From positions 1-25,581 of the forward strand of contig DRGT01000135.1 in assembly GCA_011055585.1 (NCBI GenBank): DNA of 25,581 nt, written 5' to 3'. Under the pieces are notes generated by a model that was given only the letters and a program-made list of their open reading frames with translations, was not told where the DNA came from and did not search any database. Of the stretch, positions 1 to 7,143 are shown one piece after another (within the stretch, counting starts at the first letter, position 1; each line of letters begins with the position of its first letter). The position numbers and the translations under genes were made by a program. Source of the stretch: Candidatus Nitrosopumilus sp. (GTDB lineage Archaea; Thermoproteota; Nitrososphaeria; Nitrososphaerales; Nitrosopumilaceae).

Positions 1-177
1 AAATATAAGAGTGGAAGTTATTTGACTGCTGACGTGTACTCTTGTAAGCCTTTTGATTGTGATGTTGCTGTCGATTTCTTGCGTAAGTCTTTTGGCTTTC
101 AGGATGTTGATGTTAATGTCATTAAGCGTGGGTTAAAGTTTTCTCGTGTTTTGGACTCTATTCGTTCGAAGCTATAG
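1..177 (+). CDS. speD: S-adenosylmethionine decarboxylase-like protein, C-terminal fragment (5' cut by window edge)
   Basis: The open frame is already running at base 1 and ends with TAG at 175-177, so only the last 58 residues are present. They contain DVYSC followed by a helix-rich stretch and IKRG. This matches the end of prokaryotic class 1 AdoMet decarboxylases, where DVFTC carries the catalytic proton-donor cysteine and KRG sits near the C-terminus. The normal enzyme cleaves itself to form a pyruvoyl group and makes decarboxylated SAM for spermidine synthesis. The self-cleavage serine and the WPE-type motif would lie upstream, outside the window, so activity cannot be judged. SpeD homologues that act on ornithine or arginine are also known, so the substrate is open. 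Codons are T-rich, like the following genes, which argues that it belongs to this genome and not to flanking sequence. Confidence 0.7.
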   Translation, partial: KYKSGSYLTADVYSCKPFDCDVAVDFLRKSFGFQDVDVNVIKRGLKFSRVLDSIRSKL

Positions 178-217
178 TGTTGCTTTTTATTCTTTTTGGT
201 GCTATTTTGTTTATTGG

Positions 218-472
218 GTGTCGTCTGTCTTGTCTTGGGTTCATTTGACTGAATTGCGTTCTTTTGTTGATTTTTCTGACGTGGATGATCCTCCGTCAAA
301 TTCTTCTTTTTCTAATTTTGTTGATTACTTGGTTTCTTCTGGTTTTGTTGAGTCTCGTTCTTTTCGTGGTAAAACGTTGTATCGTTTAACTATTTTTGGT
401 TTGTTGCAATTTTCTCATTTTAGTGGTGGTAATGATGGTTTGTTATTGCCTGGCGTATTTTTTGCTAGATAG
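218..472 (+). CDS. Winged helix-turn-helix protein, probable transcription regulator
   Basis: A protein of about 84 residues. The central part reads as a winged helix: a helix pair (around LTELRSFVDF and SNFVDYLVSSGFV) followed by a basic hairpin SRSFRGKTLYRLT and a short helix. The pattern 'YLvssGfVes...ktlYrLTifG' is typical of wHTH DNA-binding domains. It probably regulates early or host genes; no effector domain is visible. The start is uncertain. A GTG at 146 is in frame but would overlap the preceding gene and add an implausible Trp/Phe/Tyr-rich leader, so I prefer the GTG at 218; TTG codons at 230 and 245 are also in frame. No strong Shine-Dalgarno sequence decides between them. Confidence 0.55.
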   Translation: MSSVLSWVHLTELRSFVDFSDVDDPPSNSSFSNFVDYLVSSGFVESRSFRGKTLYRLTIFGLLQFSHFSGGNDGLLLPGVFFAR

Positions 473-515
473 TTGAGTAATTGTTTTTAGGTGATGTGTA
501 ATAGTTTTTTGGGAT

Positions 516-827
516 TTGTTCTTTAAAAAGAAAGAGGAAGTAGATGAAAACACGAAGTTGATGAGATTGATGGTTAGCCACCCATTTCCTGAGCGTTTGT
601 ATAAGGTTGTGAAAAAGCATAAAGGAGAGGTATTTGTTGATTCAAAGACGGGAAAAGTTTGGAAAGGAGATAAGAAGTATTGTAGGCATAAGTTGTGGAA
701 TCATTCAGGACAGTTTACAGCAATAGATATAAATAGTGTATTGTCTGGATTGTTTTATTGCACGGGGTGCAATAGGGCTGAGACAAAGCCATTAGATGTG
801 GTGAAGTTAGAGGGTGATGATTTGTGA
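516..827 (+). CDS. Small Cys/His protein of unknown function
   Basis: 103 residues with a very basic N-terminus (FFKKKEE). The C-terminal half has a Cys-x-His pattern in KYCRHKLWNHSG followed by YCTGCNRAE. This could form one zinc site, but there are too few ligands for a standard two-knuckle ribbon. No family recognised. The start is a weak point: the only in-frame candidate near the 5' end is TTG at 516, while a perfect archaeal Shine-Dalgarno (GGTGAT, 490-495) lies 20 nt upstream, closer to a non-standard ATA codon at 501. The stop overlaps the next gene by 4 nt (GTGA), so the two are translationally coupled. Confidence 0.6.
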   Translation: MFFKKKEEVDENTKLMRLMVSHPFPERLYKVVKKHKGEVFVDSKTGKVWKGDKKYCRHKLWNHSGQFTAIDINSVLSGLFYCTGCNRAETKPLDVVKLEGDDL

Positions 828-1366
828 GTAAGAAAAAAGTGTTTGGTTCGACTTATGGTGATGGTAAGAAGTCTCGTTTTTCTGATTTGGGTTATACTAA
901 TAAGAAAACGGGTGAAGAGTTAAAGGCTATGGGTGTTAGTGGTCGGGAGTTGTTGGCTAGGGAGGAATCGGTTTTATCGAATAAGTTGGATCCTACTTTG
1001 TGGAATCCAAAGGTTCCGGTTTGTTTTCTTGGTTTTATTGGTACTGGTCGTGGTTCTTGGTCTCATGTCGTTTCTTTGATTCATGGTGAGCCTTTTGATA
1101 AGGTTGTGTTGTTTGTTGATTATCGTTATGCCGCAAATTTTGAACCGCCTTATCCTCATATTAAAACGGTTGTGTTTCGGCCTTATTCTGGTTTTGCTCA
1201 TAACGTTTTTACTTTTATGCAGAATATTCCTTTGGATTCTCGTCTTGTGGTTAATTTTACTTCTGGTTCTGGTAATGGTCATATGGCTTTGTTGTTTGCT
1301 TTAAAGATTTTGAAGGCCAAGTTTGATTTGGTTGGGATTTTTCGTGGTAAGACTGAGTACTTTTAG
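824..1366 (+). CDS. CARF-like Rossmann-fold protein (possible cyclic-nucleotide sensor), uncertain
   Basis: 180 residues. Residues 1-60 are polar and lysine-rich with no recognised domain. Residues 64-172 look like an alternating alpha/beta domain: strand VPVCFLGFIG followed by GRGSWSHVV (65-82), strand DKVVLFVDY (92-100), then the strand-loop-helix VNFTSGSGNGHMALLFAL (143-160) and a last strand FDLVGI. This order resembles CARF domains, where a Gly-rich loop follows strand 1 and an 'N-[LI]-T-G-G-T-K-x-M' motif follows strand 4; both loops bind cyclic oligoadenylate in type III CRISPR signalling. Here that motif is changed to NFTSGSGNGHM. No nuclease or HTH effector domain is fused. GTG start, coupled by 4 nt to the gene before. 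The fold is an inference from pattern; another Rossmann-like nucleotide-binding protein is possible. Confidence 0.45.
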   Translation: MSKKKVFGSTYGDGKKSRFSDLGYTNKKTGEELKAMGVSGRELLAREESVLSNKLDPTLWNPKVPVCFLGFIGTGRGSWSHVVSLIHGEPFDKVVLFVDYRYAANFEPPYPHIKTVVFRPYSGFAHNVFTFMQNIPLDSRLVVNFTSGSGNGHMALLFALKILKAKFDLVGIFRGKTEYF

Positions 1367-1371
1367 TTAAG

Positions 1372-1379
1372 TTTATATA
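1372..1379 (+). promoter_or_regulatory. Archaeal TATA-box promoter (TTTATATA) for the packaging genes
   Basis: TTTATATA lies just after the stop of the CARF-like gene, about 40 bp before the TTG start at 1417. This places a transcription start near 1400. The spacing is consistent with archaeal TBP/TFB promoters. The sequence is weaker than the TTTAAATA boxes elsewhere in the window. Confidence 0.45.
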
Positions 1380-1416
1380 TTCTATTGTTTGCTTTTTTTT
1401 ATAATGGGTGTTACAA

Positions 1417-1584
1417 TTGATTGGTCGACTGCCTAAGACTAAGTTTAATTTTCTTAGCGGAAAGACAATTACTGAGAATCAAAATAGACGAAGAAAATTA
1501 TGTACTTGTGGGAATCACTCAACTGCAAAAAATAATGCGGAAAGAAGAAGATGGGATAAGAAAAATGCAGAGTGGTGGAATTGA
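1417..1584 (+). CDS. Small basic protein upstream of the terminase genes
   Basis: A 55-residue open frame starting at TTG, preceded by GGGTG (1406-1410) at Shine-Dalgarno distance. It holds an RRRKLCTCGNHS segment and an Arg/Trp-rich tail (RRRWDKKNAEWWN). CxC plus His could be half a zinc site. Highly basic, so nucleic-acid contact is plausible. No family recognised. It is the first gene behind the TATA box at 1372 and lies next to the terminase genes; small DNA-binding or HNH proteins often sit here, but the HNH metal-finger residues are not present. Confidence 0.5.
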   Translation: MIGRLPKTKFNFLSGKTITENQNRRRKLCTCGNHSTAKNNAERRRWDKKNAEWWN

Positions 1585-1617
1585 GTGAGATTTTATTATT
1601 AAGGAGTGTGATCTAGT

Positions 1618-2013
1618 GTGACTAAGGGTTTTGTTGAAGCGATTAAGAAGACGCGTGAGGTTGGTGTTCAAGGTGGTTATTCTGATTTGAATCCTACTTT
1701 GGTTCAAGAGCAACAATTGGCTATTAAAGAGAAGCTGATTAAAAAGTATGAGGGTAATAACGCTACTGAGATTTTGCGTGATATGACTTTACAATTAATG
1801 GCTTATGTTCAATGGTTGAATGAGCAGAGTGATGGGAGAGCTGGTTATTCTATTATCAAGGCTTCTGAAGTCATTGGTAACAATTTGGATAAAATTCATC
1901 GCCATATGGAAGGGGATAAGATCTCCATTGAATCTAAGATTGTTTTGGATTTGGAAGAGGTTCGGAAGAATATTGGAACTGAGTTGTTGAAGAAGACTGT
2001 TTCGTCAAAGTAG
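1618..2013 (+). CDS. Probable terminase small subunit
   Basis: 131 residues, mostly alpha-helical by pattern, with amphipathic helices around residues 30-70 (EQQLAIKEKLIKKYEGNN) and 85-125. GTG start with AAGGAG at 1601-1606 upstream. The assignment rests mainly on position: it ends 6 nt before the large terminase, as small terminase genes do, and its size and helical character suit a DNA-recognition subunit that forms a ring and hands the genome to TerL. No helix-turn-helix motif is obvious by eye. Alternative: an unrelated helical packaging accessory protein. Confidence 0.5.
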   Translation: MTKGFVEAIKKTREVGVQGGYSDLNPTLVQEQQLAIKEKLIKKYEGNNATEILRDMTLQLMAYVQWLNEQSDGRAGYSIIKASEVIGNNLDKIHRHMEGDKISIESKIVLDLEEVRKNIGTELLKKTVSSK

Positions 2014-2019
2014 TGGTTT

Positions 2020-3384
2020 TTGGTTTTGACTTACGATCAATTTAAAAAACCATCTACTAGTTTTTCTTTGAATAAGGAATCGATTAGTAAGATTAATTCT
2101 GATCCTGCTTTATTTTGTAAGGCTTACTTTGGTTTGCCATTGCATGATTACCAAAAGAAGATTATTTCGGATTGTTTGGATTGTAATAAGGTCGCTGTTC
2201 GAATGTGTCGGCAGGCTGGTAAATCTACTACTATTGCTGCTTTTTGTTTGTATTGGGCTTTTTTTGTTCCAAACCAAACTATTATTATTGTTTCTGACAC
2301 GTATCGTGCTGCTGAGCACTTGTTTCAAATTATGAAGGGTTTGGTTAGTAATGCTCCTTATATCTCAAATCATATTACGGAGAATTTTGTTACTAGAATG
2401 CGTTGGGATAATGGTTCTGAGATTAAGGCGTTGCCTACTGGGGTGGATGGTCACACGATTCGTGGTTTGACGGCTCACGTTCTAGTTTTGGAGGAGTCTG
2501 CTTTTATTGATGATCGGATTGTTGATGAGGTCTTGATTCCGATGACTGCTGCTACTAGTGGTAAGATTATTCAAATTTCTACTCCTATTGGTCGAAACCA
2601 TTTTTTTGACGCTTTTAAAGAGGATTCTTCTTATGCGAAGCACCATTACTCTTGGGTTGACGCTGTTAATGCTGGCCAGTTGACTAAGGAGTTTATTGAG
2701 GAGCGTCGAAAGAATTCTTCAAGTATTGCTTTTGCTAGAGAGTTTGAAGCGTTGTTTACTGAGAGTGAGAATACTGCTTTTCCTTGGCAGGTTGTTTCTC
2801 CAAATATTCATCGAGAGTTTTCTATTCCGCAGCATTTTGATGCGATTTCTTCTTCAGGGGATTATTTCATTGGTTATGATATTGGTCGTTTTGGTTCTAA
2901 GGCTGTCATTTCTGTTATTTCTAGAAAGGATGATGATAAACTTAAACTTGTTTATTATAAGGAAATGAGCAAGGTTAGTTTTGATGAACAGTTTGTTTGG
3001 TTGACTAGATTGTGTAAGCATTTTAATCCTAAGAAGGTTTTGATTGATGCTACTGGCCAGGGGTTGCCTATTGCTGAACGTTTTAAGAATGATAAGGTCA
3101 CAAAGTTTTTTCCTTTAAAAGCAATTATTTTTGGCACTAAGTCTAAGATGGCTATGGCTTCTTATTTTCGAAAGGTGTTGGAGCATCGGGAGATTGTATT
3201 GCCAAATGATAAAAGGTTGTTGGATCAGATTTTGAATCAGGAACATCGCTTGTCAAAGGATGGTCATGACTTATATAATTGTCCTGATGGGGAGAACGAT
3301 GATATTTTGTGGGCTACTCTGTTAGCTGCTTTTGGAACTAGAAGGGCTTATTCAGATGATATTTCTTATTGTATTGTTCGATAA
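2020..3384 (+). CDS. terL: Terminase large subunit (ATPase-nuclease packaging motor)
   Basis: 454 residues, normal for the family. The motor translocates DNA into the prohead and cuts the concatemer. N-terminal ATPase: Walker A RQAGKST (64-70), Walker B VLVLEES (154-160, acidic pair 158-159), coupling motif ISTP (186-189). C-terminal RNase H-like nuclease: GYDIGRFGSKAVI with Asp287, VLIDATGQG with Asp343, and GENDDILWATLLA with Asp427/Asp428, giving the expected metal-binding acidic triad. The TTG at 2020 is used; a TTG at 2026 is an alternative that would remove two residues. T- and G-ending codons dominate, unlike the glycan island downstream. A T-rich stretch and a new promoter follow the stop, so packaging and head genes are separate transcription units. 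Confidence 0.95.
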   Translation: MVLTYDQFKKPSTSFSLNKESISKINSDPALFCKAYFGLPLHDYQKKIISDCLDCNKVAVRMCRQAGKSTTIAAFCLYWAFFVPNQTIIIVSDTYRAAEHLFQIMKGLVSNAPYISNHITENFVTRMRWDNGSEIKALPTGVDGHTIRGLTAHVLVLEESAFIDDRIVDEVLIPMTAATSGKIIQISTPIGRNHFFDAFKEDSSYAKHHYSWVDAVNAGQLTKEFIEERRKNSSSIAFAREFEALFTESENTAFPWQVVSPNIHREFSIPQHFDAISSSGDYFIGYDIGRFGSKAVISVISRKDDDKLKLVYYKEMSKVSFDEQFVWLTRLCKHFNPKKVLIDATGQGLPIAERFKNDKVTKFFPLKAIIFGTKSKMAMASYFRKVLEHREIVLPNDKRLLDQILNQEHRLSKDGHDLYNCPDGENDDILWATLLAAFGTRRAYSDDISYCIVR

Positions 3385-3434
3385 AAGGGCGTTTTAGGTT
3401 CTTTTATGGGTTTCTTTGGGTTCTTTTAGTAACC

Positions 3435-3442
3435 TTTAAATA
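3435..3442 (+). promoter_or_regulatory. Archaeal TATA-box promoter (AACC-TTTAAATA) for the head genes
   Basis: TTTAAATA preceded by GTAACC, in the gap after the large terminase. The same GTAACCTTT..AAATA arrangement recurs at 13259-13274 before the glycan island. The expected start site near 3467 leaves a leader of about 120 nt before the portal gene. This leader is unusually GC-rich for this genome. Confidence 0.75.
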
Positions 3443-3492
3443 TTGGTTTGTCCAATAGTTTAATTTGAGAAGAATTTAAAAAGAATTTAATA

Positions 3493-3554
3493 GGGCGCCC
3501 CTATCTTGGGGGGTTCTTTGTTGGTTTCTTGGTTTGCCGCAAAGCAGCCCCCCC
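3493..3554 (+). promoter_or_regulatory. GC-rich structured mRNA leader of the portal gene
   Basis: Within an otherwise AT-rich genome this leader contains GGGCGCCC (3493-3500), GGGGGG (3508-3513) and CCCCCCC (3548-3554). Two exclusive pairings are possible. In the first, GCCCC (3497-3501) pairs with GGGG (from 3508) over a TATCTT loop. In the second, GGGGGG pairs with CCCCCC, continued inward by CTTTG (3516-3520) with CAAAG (3540-3544). The element ends about 20 nt before the Shine-Dalgarno GAGGG. Mutually exclusive stems ahead of a start codon are typical of RNA regulators; no known riboswitch class is recognised. Confidence 0.45.
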
Positions 3555-3585
3555 TATTTTTTCTTATTTATTTTTGAGGGATTTT

Positions 3586-5622
3586 TTGCCTAAGAAAAAA
3601 CAATTTGAAGCTTTAACTAGAGTTAACCATTCTGATCATGGTTCTTATTCTTTTGGTCCTAACAGGTTTGAATATGATAGCGTTAGTCGTTTAAGGCGGC
3701 CTAGTCCAAGGGATTTAGAAACTGCTTTTAGACGTTATCCTTTGGCTTTTCGTGGAGTCATGGTTCGGGCTAATGAATTGATTGCTAGAGGTTATGAGAT
3801 TGTAGCTGAATCAGATGATATTAGAGAAGCAACAGTTAAAAAATTGAAAGCACTTGACTTTAATTCTAAATTACATCAAATTACTATTAATACTCAAGTT
3901 TATGGTAATGGGTACTTAGAAATTGTGATTGGAGAAAATGAGGAAGGAAATGAAGATGTTATTGATTTAAGAGTTGTAAACCCAGTATTAATTGATTTTC
4001 AACGAAACCAATCTAACCAAATTATTTTTAAGAATGGGCAACCAAACAACTATATTCAATTCCTTCCAAATGTTGCTAGAACGGAGAAGAACGTAATTCC
4101 GATTAAGAAGGAATTATTGGTTCATTTAATATTCCATCGCCTTGGAGACGACTTGTTTGGAATGAGTATTTTTGAACCTGCTTTGAAAAGCATTGAGCGT
4201 TCTATGAATGTGGAGTCGGCTATTGCTCAAGCGATTTGGCGTCATGGTTTTCCTCAATTAAGTATTGCTGTTGGTGACCCAGAGCATGAGCCGAATAAAC
4301 AACAGATTGATGATGTTGGCGCTTTGGTTGAGGATTTGAATGTTCGAAATGAATACATTCATCCTTATTGGCAAAAGTGGAGTATAATGGAAGCAAAGAC
4401 TCCAAAATCATTTAACACTTATCCTAAAACTTTTATTGCTCAAATTGTCGCTACATTAGGTGTTCCAGAACCTATTTTGCTTGGAACTGGTGAAGGAACG
4501 AATAAAGCTACTGCTGATGTTCAATCTAGGCACTTTGGTGCTGAGATTAAAGGAATGCAGTGGGGTATTAAAAACGAGGTTGAAAAAAAGTTATTTACTA
4601 CATTGGCTGAATTGAATAATTGGTCTGAAGTTCCAACCATGGAATGGAATGAAATATTGTCAGCTGATAAGACTGCTGTTGTTGGCCAAGCAGCTACTTT
4701 GTTTGAGAAACGAATCGTGACTAGAACTGAAGCTCGTGAAATGATTGGTTTTCCTCCATTGTCTGATTTTGGAGATTTAAAACCAGATCCAGTCAAACCA
4801 ATTCCTGGTCAACCAAATCCTGGTGAGGAAGAAAAGAGAGGCGCTGGGATTATAAAAGATCCTTCAAAGATTCCTGAAAAAGAATTTATTCCTGCTCCTG
4901 CTACATCCACTCCATCTGATAAAAGTCGAGCTGCTATGGTTAGGTTAAATGGAGAGTTTGTTTATTCTTTAGGAGAGTTTTTTGACACATTGCGAAATAC
5001 TTTGTTGAATAGAATTATTTCATTGCATGAGTTGGATAAGCATAATAAGAAGAAAGTGTCAAAACTTGATTTGAAGAAAATGGAAATTGTTTTAACTGAT
5101 TCTAAAAAAGAGTTAAGAGACATTCTTTACTTGTATTCAAAAAGAGCTTCTATGCATGGTTTTGATTCAATAAAAGAATCTCAAAAATTAAGTGACTTAT
5201 CTTCTCTTTCTCCAGAGGACTTGGTTTTCTTGGATGATTACGCTTCTGTTTTGGCTGAAAAGGAATTGGCTGAAGTGGGTTCTAAATCTCGTTGGATTCT
5301 TGTTGACTCGATTGCTAAGAATGAATCTTTTGATAAATTAAGAAGTCGATTGACTGTTTTGTTTAATTCTTTTGGTTCTTTGACTAATGAGTCTAAAAAG
5401 AACCGAGCTAAATTTATTGGGTTAAATGAATTGAATAGAGCTTACAATAATGGTATTCTTTCAGCTTTTGGTTTAAGCGGAGCAAAGGATGTATCATTTA
5501 AATTATCTGAAAAGCATTGTAAAGACTGTGCTTCTTTAAAGGGCGCTTCTATTGGACTAATTGATGCCAAGGGAAAGTTACCGCTTCACCCTGGTTGTCT
5601 TTGCCAGTATTCACTTATTTAA
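3586..5622 (+). CDS. Portal protein fused to a MuF-like minor head protein
   Basis: I place the start at TTG 3586, because GAGGG (3576-3580) sits 5 nt upstream; an earlier TTG at 3529 lies inside the structured leader. This gives 678 residues. Residues 1 to about 400 are a phage portal: an N-terminal alpha/beta wing, then the segment GVPEPILLGTGEGTNKATAD around residue 295 and the long stem helices after it. The portal forms the dodecameric ring at the DNA-entry vertex. A Pro-rich linker (about 400-450) leads to a helical C-terminal domain ending in KHCKDCASLKG (near 642) and LPLHPGCLCQY (near 665), the Cys/His signature of SPP1 gp7/Mu gpF-type minor head proteins. These are usually two genes, so this is a fusion. 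Codon use drifts from T-ending to A-ending along the gene. Confidence 0.85.
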   Translation: MPKKKQFEALTRVNHSDHGSYSFGPNRFEYDSVSRLRRPSPRDLETAFRRYPLAFRGVMVRANELIARGYEIVAESDDIREATVKKLKALDFNSKLHQITINTQVYGNGYLEIVIGENEEGNEDVIDLRVVNPVLIDFQRNQSNQIIFKNGQPNNYIQFLPNVARTEKNVIPIKKELLVHLIFHRLGDDLFGMSIFEPALKSIERSMNVESAIAQAIWRHGFPQLSIAVGDPEHEPNKQQIDDVGALVEDLNVRNEYIHPYWQKWSIMEAKTPKSFNTYPKTFIAQIVATLGVPEPILLGTGEGTNKATADVQSRHFGAEIKGMQWGIKNEVEKKLFTTLAELNNWSEVPTMEWNEILSADKTAVVGQAATLFEKRIVTRTEAREMIGFPPLSDFGDLKPDPVKPIPGQPNPGEEEKRGAGIIKDPSKIPEKEFIPAPATSTPSDKSRAAMVRLNGEFVYSLGEFFDTLRNTLLNRIISLHELDKHNKKKVSKLDLKKMEIVLTDSKKELRDILYLYSKRASMHGFDSIKESQKLSDLSSLSPEDLVFLDDYASVLAEKELAEVGSKSRWILVDSIAKNESFDKLRSRLTVLFNSFGSLTNESKKNRAKFIGLNELNRAYNNGILSAFGLSGAKDVSFKLSEKHCKDCASLKGASIGLIDAKGKLPLHPGCLCQYSLI

Positions 5623-5637
5623 CTTCTTTTAGGCAAG

Positions 5638-5645
5638 TTTAAATA
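5638..5645 (+). promoter_or_regulatory. Archaeal TATA-box promoter (GCAAG-TTTAAATA) for the protease-capsid genes
   Basis: TTTAAATA lies 15 nt after the portal stop, and the protease ATG at 5701 is 56 bp downstream. The start site is expected near 5670. AAGGTG (5685-5690) is the ribosome binding site. The upstream flank AGGCAA matches the one before the TATA box at 25379, suggesting a shared class of structural-gene promoter. Confidence 0.75.
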
Positions 5646-5700
5646 GTAGTTGACTAGAAAATACTTTATAAGGACTTCTTTTTTAAGGTGCTGTATTTAA

Positions 5701-6621
5701 ATGCCTGTTGCTTCTATTCAAGGTTTGCCTGATAGAGCTAAAAATATTTTCGAATCTACTATGCGTTCTCTAAAAGGCAAGATGAACCCAAGAACTGGCA
5801 GAATATTTACTGATGAAGAAAGAGGTCAAATCGCATGGTCTGCTGTTAAAAGAAAATTTAGAATGCAAGGCGGGGTTTGGGTACCTATAAACCAAAACCT
5901 TGGAAACACTATTTTTGCTCAAACCGTTTTATTGCAAAACATGAAGTTAAAAGAATTGCAGAAAAAAGAGAAAAGAAATGTTTTAGTATTGAATCGATTA
6001 AAAAAAGAGTTTGGTGAGTTAAAATCAAAAGTGGAAAATAGTAGAAAACAATATGCGGACCACCCTATTTGCCCAAGTTGTAATGCTGAACTAAATCATG
6101 TAATTTGCCCAGAATGTACGCATCACATACCATTTCCTGAATCAACTCAACAGTTTTCAAAGCAAAAGTTTTCAAAGGTTCGTTACCCAATTGAAAAGTT
6201 AACTGTAACTGAAGAATTAAGTGAAAATGGGGATTTAATCATTAAAGGAATTGCATTGCAAGAAGGAGTATACAAAGGAATATTTTACCCAAGAGAAGTA
6301 TTGGAAAAAATTGCGCCAACATTGATTGGTGTTCCACTTCGATTTGACCACTTAAAGGGGATTGAGTCTATTGGTGGAAAAGTAGTTGAATCAGTTTATG
6401 ATTCAGCTCGAAGAGCAATATTATTTGGAGCAAAAATATTTGACGATAAGGCTAAGAGATTAGTAAAAGAAAAGCTTATAGATTCTGTTAGTATTGGAGT
6501 TGAAGTTGAAACAGTAAATTCAACCAATGGTCCAACCGTTTATAGCGGTGAAGCCAAAGAATTGAGTTTAGTTGAAGACCCAGCTTGCAAGACTTGCAAA
6601 ATTGAAATTGTAAATAATTGA
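5701..6621 (+). CDS. Capsid maturation (prohead) protease with ChaB-like and zinc-ribbon domains
   Basis: 306 residues in three parts. Residues 5-55 match the ChaB fold: LPDRAKNIFESTM near the start and ERGQIAWSAVKRKF near the end, a small domain often attached to phage head proteins. After a basic coiled-coil stretch (about 80-118) comes a zinc knuckle pair, CPSC (124-127) and CPEC (136-139). Residues 155-306 are an HK97-like serine protease (S78 type): RFDH with His217, DSVSIG with Ser262/Ser264, and ELSLVEDPAC with Glu287, consistent with the His-Ser-Glu arrangement. It would process scaffold and capsid protein inside the prohead. The ATG has AAGGTG upstream. Position between portal and scaffold is canonical; the N-terminal additions are not. 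Ser264 is my preferred nucleophile by pattern, not proven. Confidence 0.8.
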   Translation: MPVASIQGLPDRAKNIFESTMRSLKGKMNPRTGRIFTDEERGQIAWSAVKRKFRMQGGVWVPINQNLGNTIFAQTVLLQNMKLKELQKKEKRNVLVLNRLKKEFGELKSKVENSRKQYADHPICPSCNAELNHVICPECTHHIPFPESTQQFSKQKFSKVRYPIEKLTVTEELSENGDLIIKGIALQEGVYKGIFYPREVLEKIAPTLIGVPLRFDHLKGIESIGGKVVESVYDSARRAILFGAKIFDDKAKRLVKEKLIDSVSIGVEVETVNSTNGPTVYSGEAKELSLVEDPACKTCKIEIVNN

Positions 6622-6652
6622 ATGAATATATTTTAATTTAAGGTGATTAATA

Positions 6653-7132
6653 ATGGAAGACAAAACGAAAAAGATTTTAGACGAAAGTTCTTCAGAAGTA
6701 TTGGCTGAGTTAGAACGAAGCCAGAAATTGCTTTCTGAAGTTCGACAAGATCTTGTTGAAAAAGACAAGTTAATTGTCAAATTGGAAGCTGATGTTGAAG
6801 ACTTAGGTAAGAAAGCAACTTCAGCCCAAGATGAGTTGGGTAAAATTCGAGAAGCTGAAAAGACCGAAATGGTTGGTTCTATAGTCGGGAAAGAACTCTC
6901 TTCAGGTTTTATTAAAGAAACCGGAAAAGAAGCTCGATTAGAGGAATTAAAAGCGCTTGAAACGCCCGCTTTGAAAGTATTGAATAAATATGCGGATGGG
7001 ATGACTAAATTATCTGGTCAAAAAAAGACAGTAGTTAGTCAGACAAAACACACAGAAGAGTTGGCTGTCGCAACAAAGCCTAAATACAATATTATTGTAA
7101 AGGGCGATGAAGTGTGGGCAACGGATTATTAA
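6653..7132 (+). CDS. Capsid scaffolding protein
   Basis: 159 residues, strongly charged, with a long coiled coil over about residues 5-75 (SEVLAELERSQKLLSEV and following heptads). The C-terminal part is shorter and more basic. Size, coiled coil and position directly after the maturation protease and before decoration and capsid genes fit the scaffold of HK97-fold heads, which templates shell assembly and is then removed by the protease. The C-terminal KYNIIVKGDEVWATDY segment may be the capsid-binding end. AAGGTGAT at 6641-6648 is an ideal archaeal ribosome binding site, so strong expression is likely. Sequence identity to a named family is not claimed. Confidence 0.7.
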   Translation: MEDKTKKILDESSSEVLAELERSQKLLSEVRQDLVEKDKLIVKLEADVEDLGKKATSAQDELGKIREAEKTEMVGSIVGKELSSGFIKETGKEARLEELKALETPALKVLNKYADGMTKLSGQKKTVVSQTKHTEELAVATKPKYNIIVKGDEVWATDY

Positions 7133-7143
7133 GGTGATATGAA

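Noticed and set aside
177..248. A 23-codon hydrophobic frame beginning at GTG 177, overlapping the SpeD stop
   Set aside because: No ribosome binding site, very short, and overlapped by the winged-helix frame. T-rich DNA gives hydrophobic peptides by chance.
1417..1584. HNH endonuclease for the small gene upstream of the terminases
   Set aside because: Position fits, but there is only one CxC plus His and no HNH core or second CxxC pair, so only a small basic protein is called.
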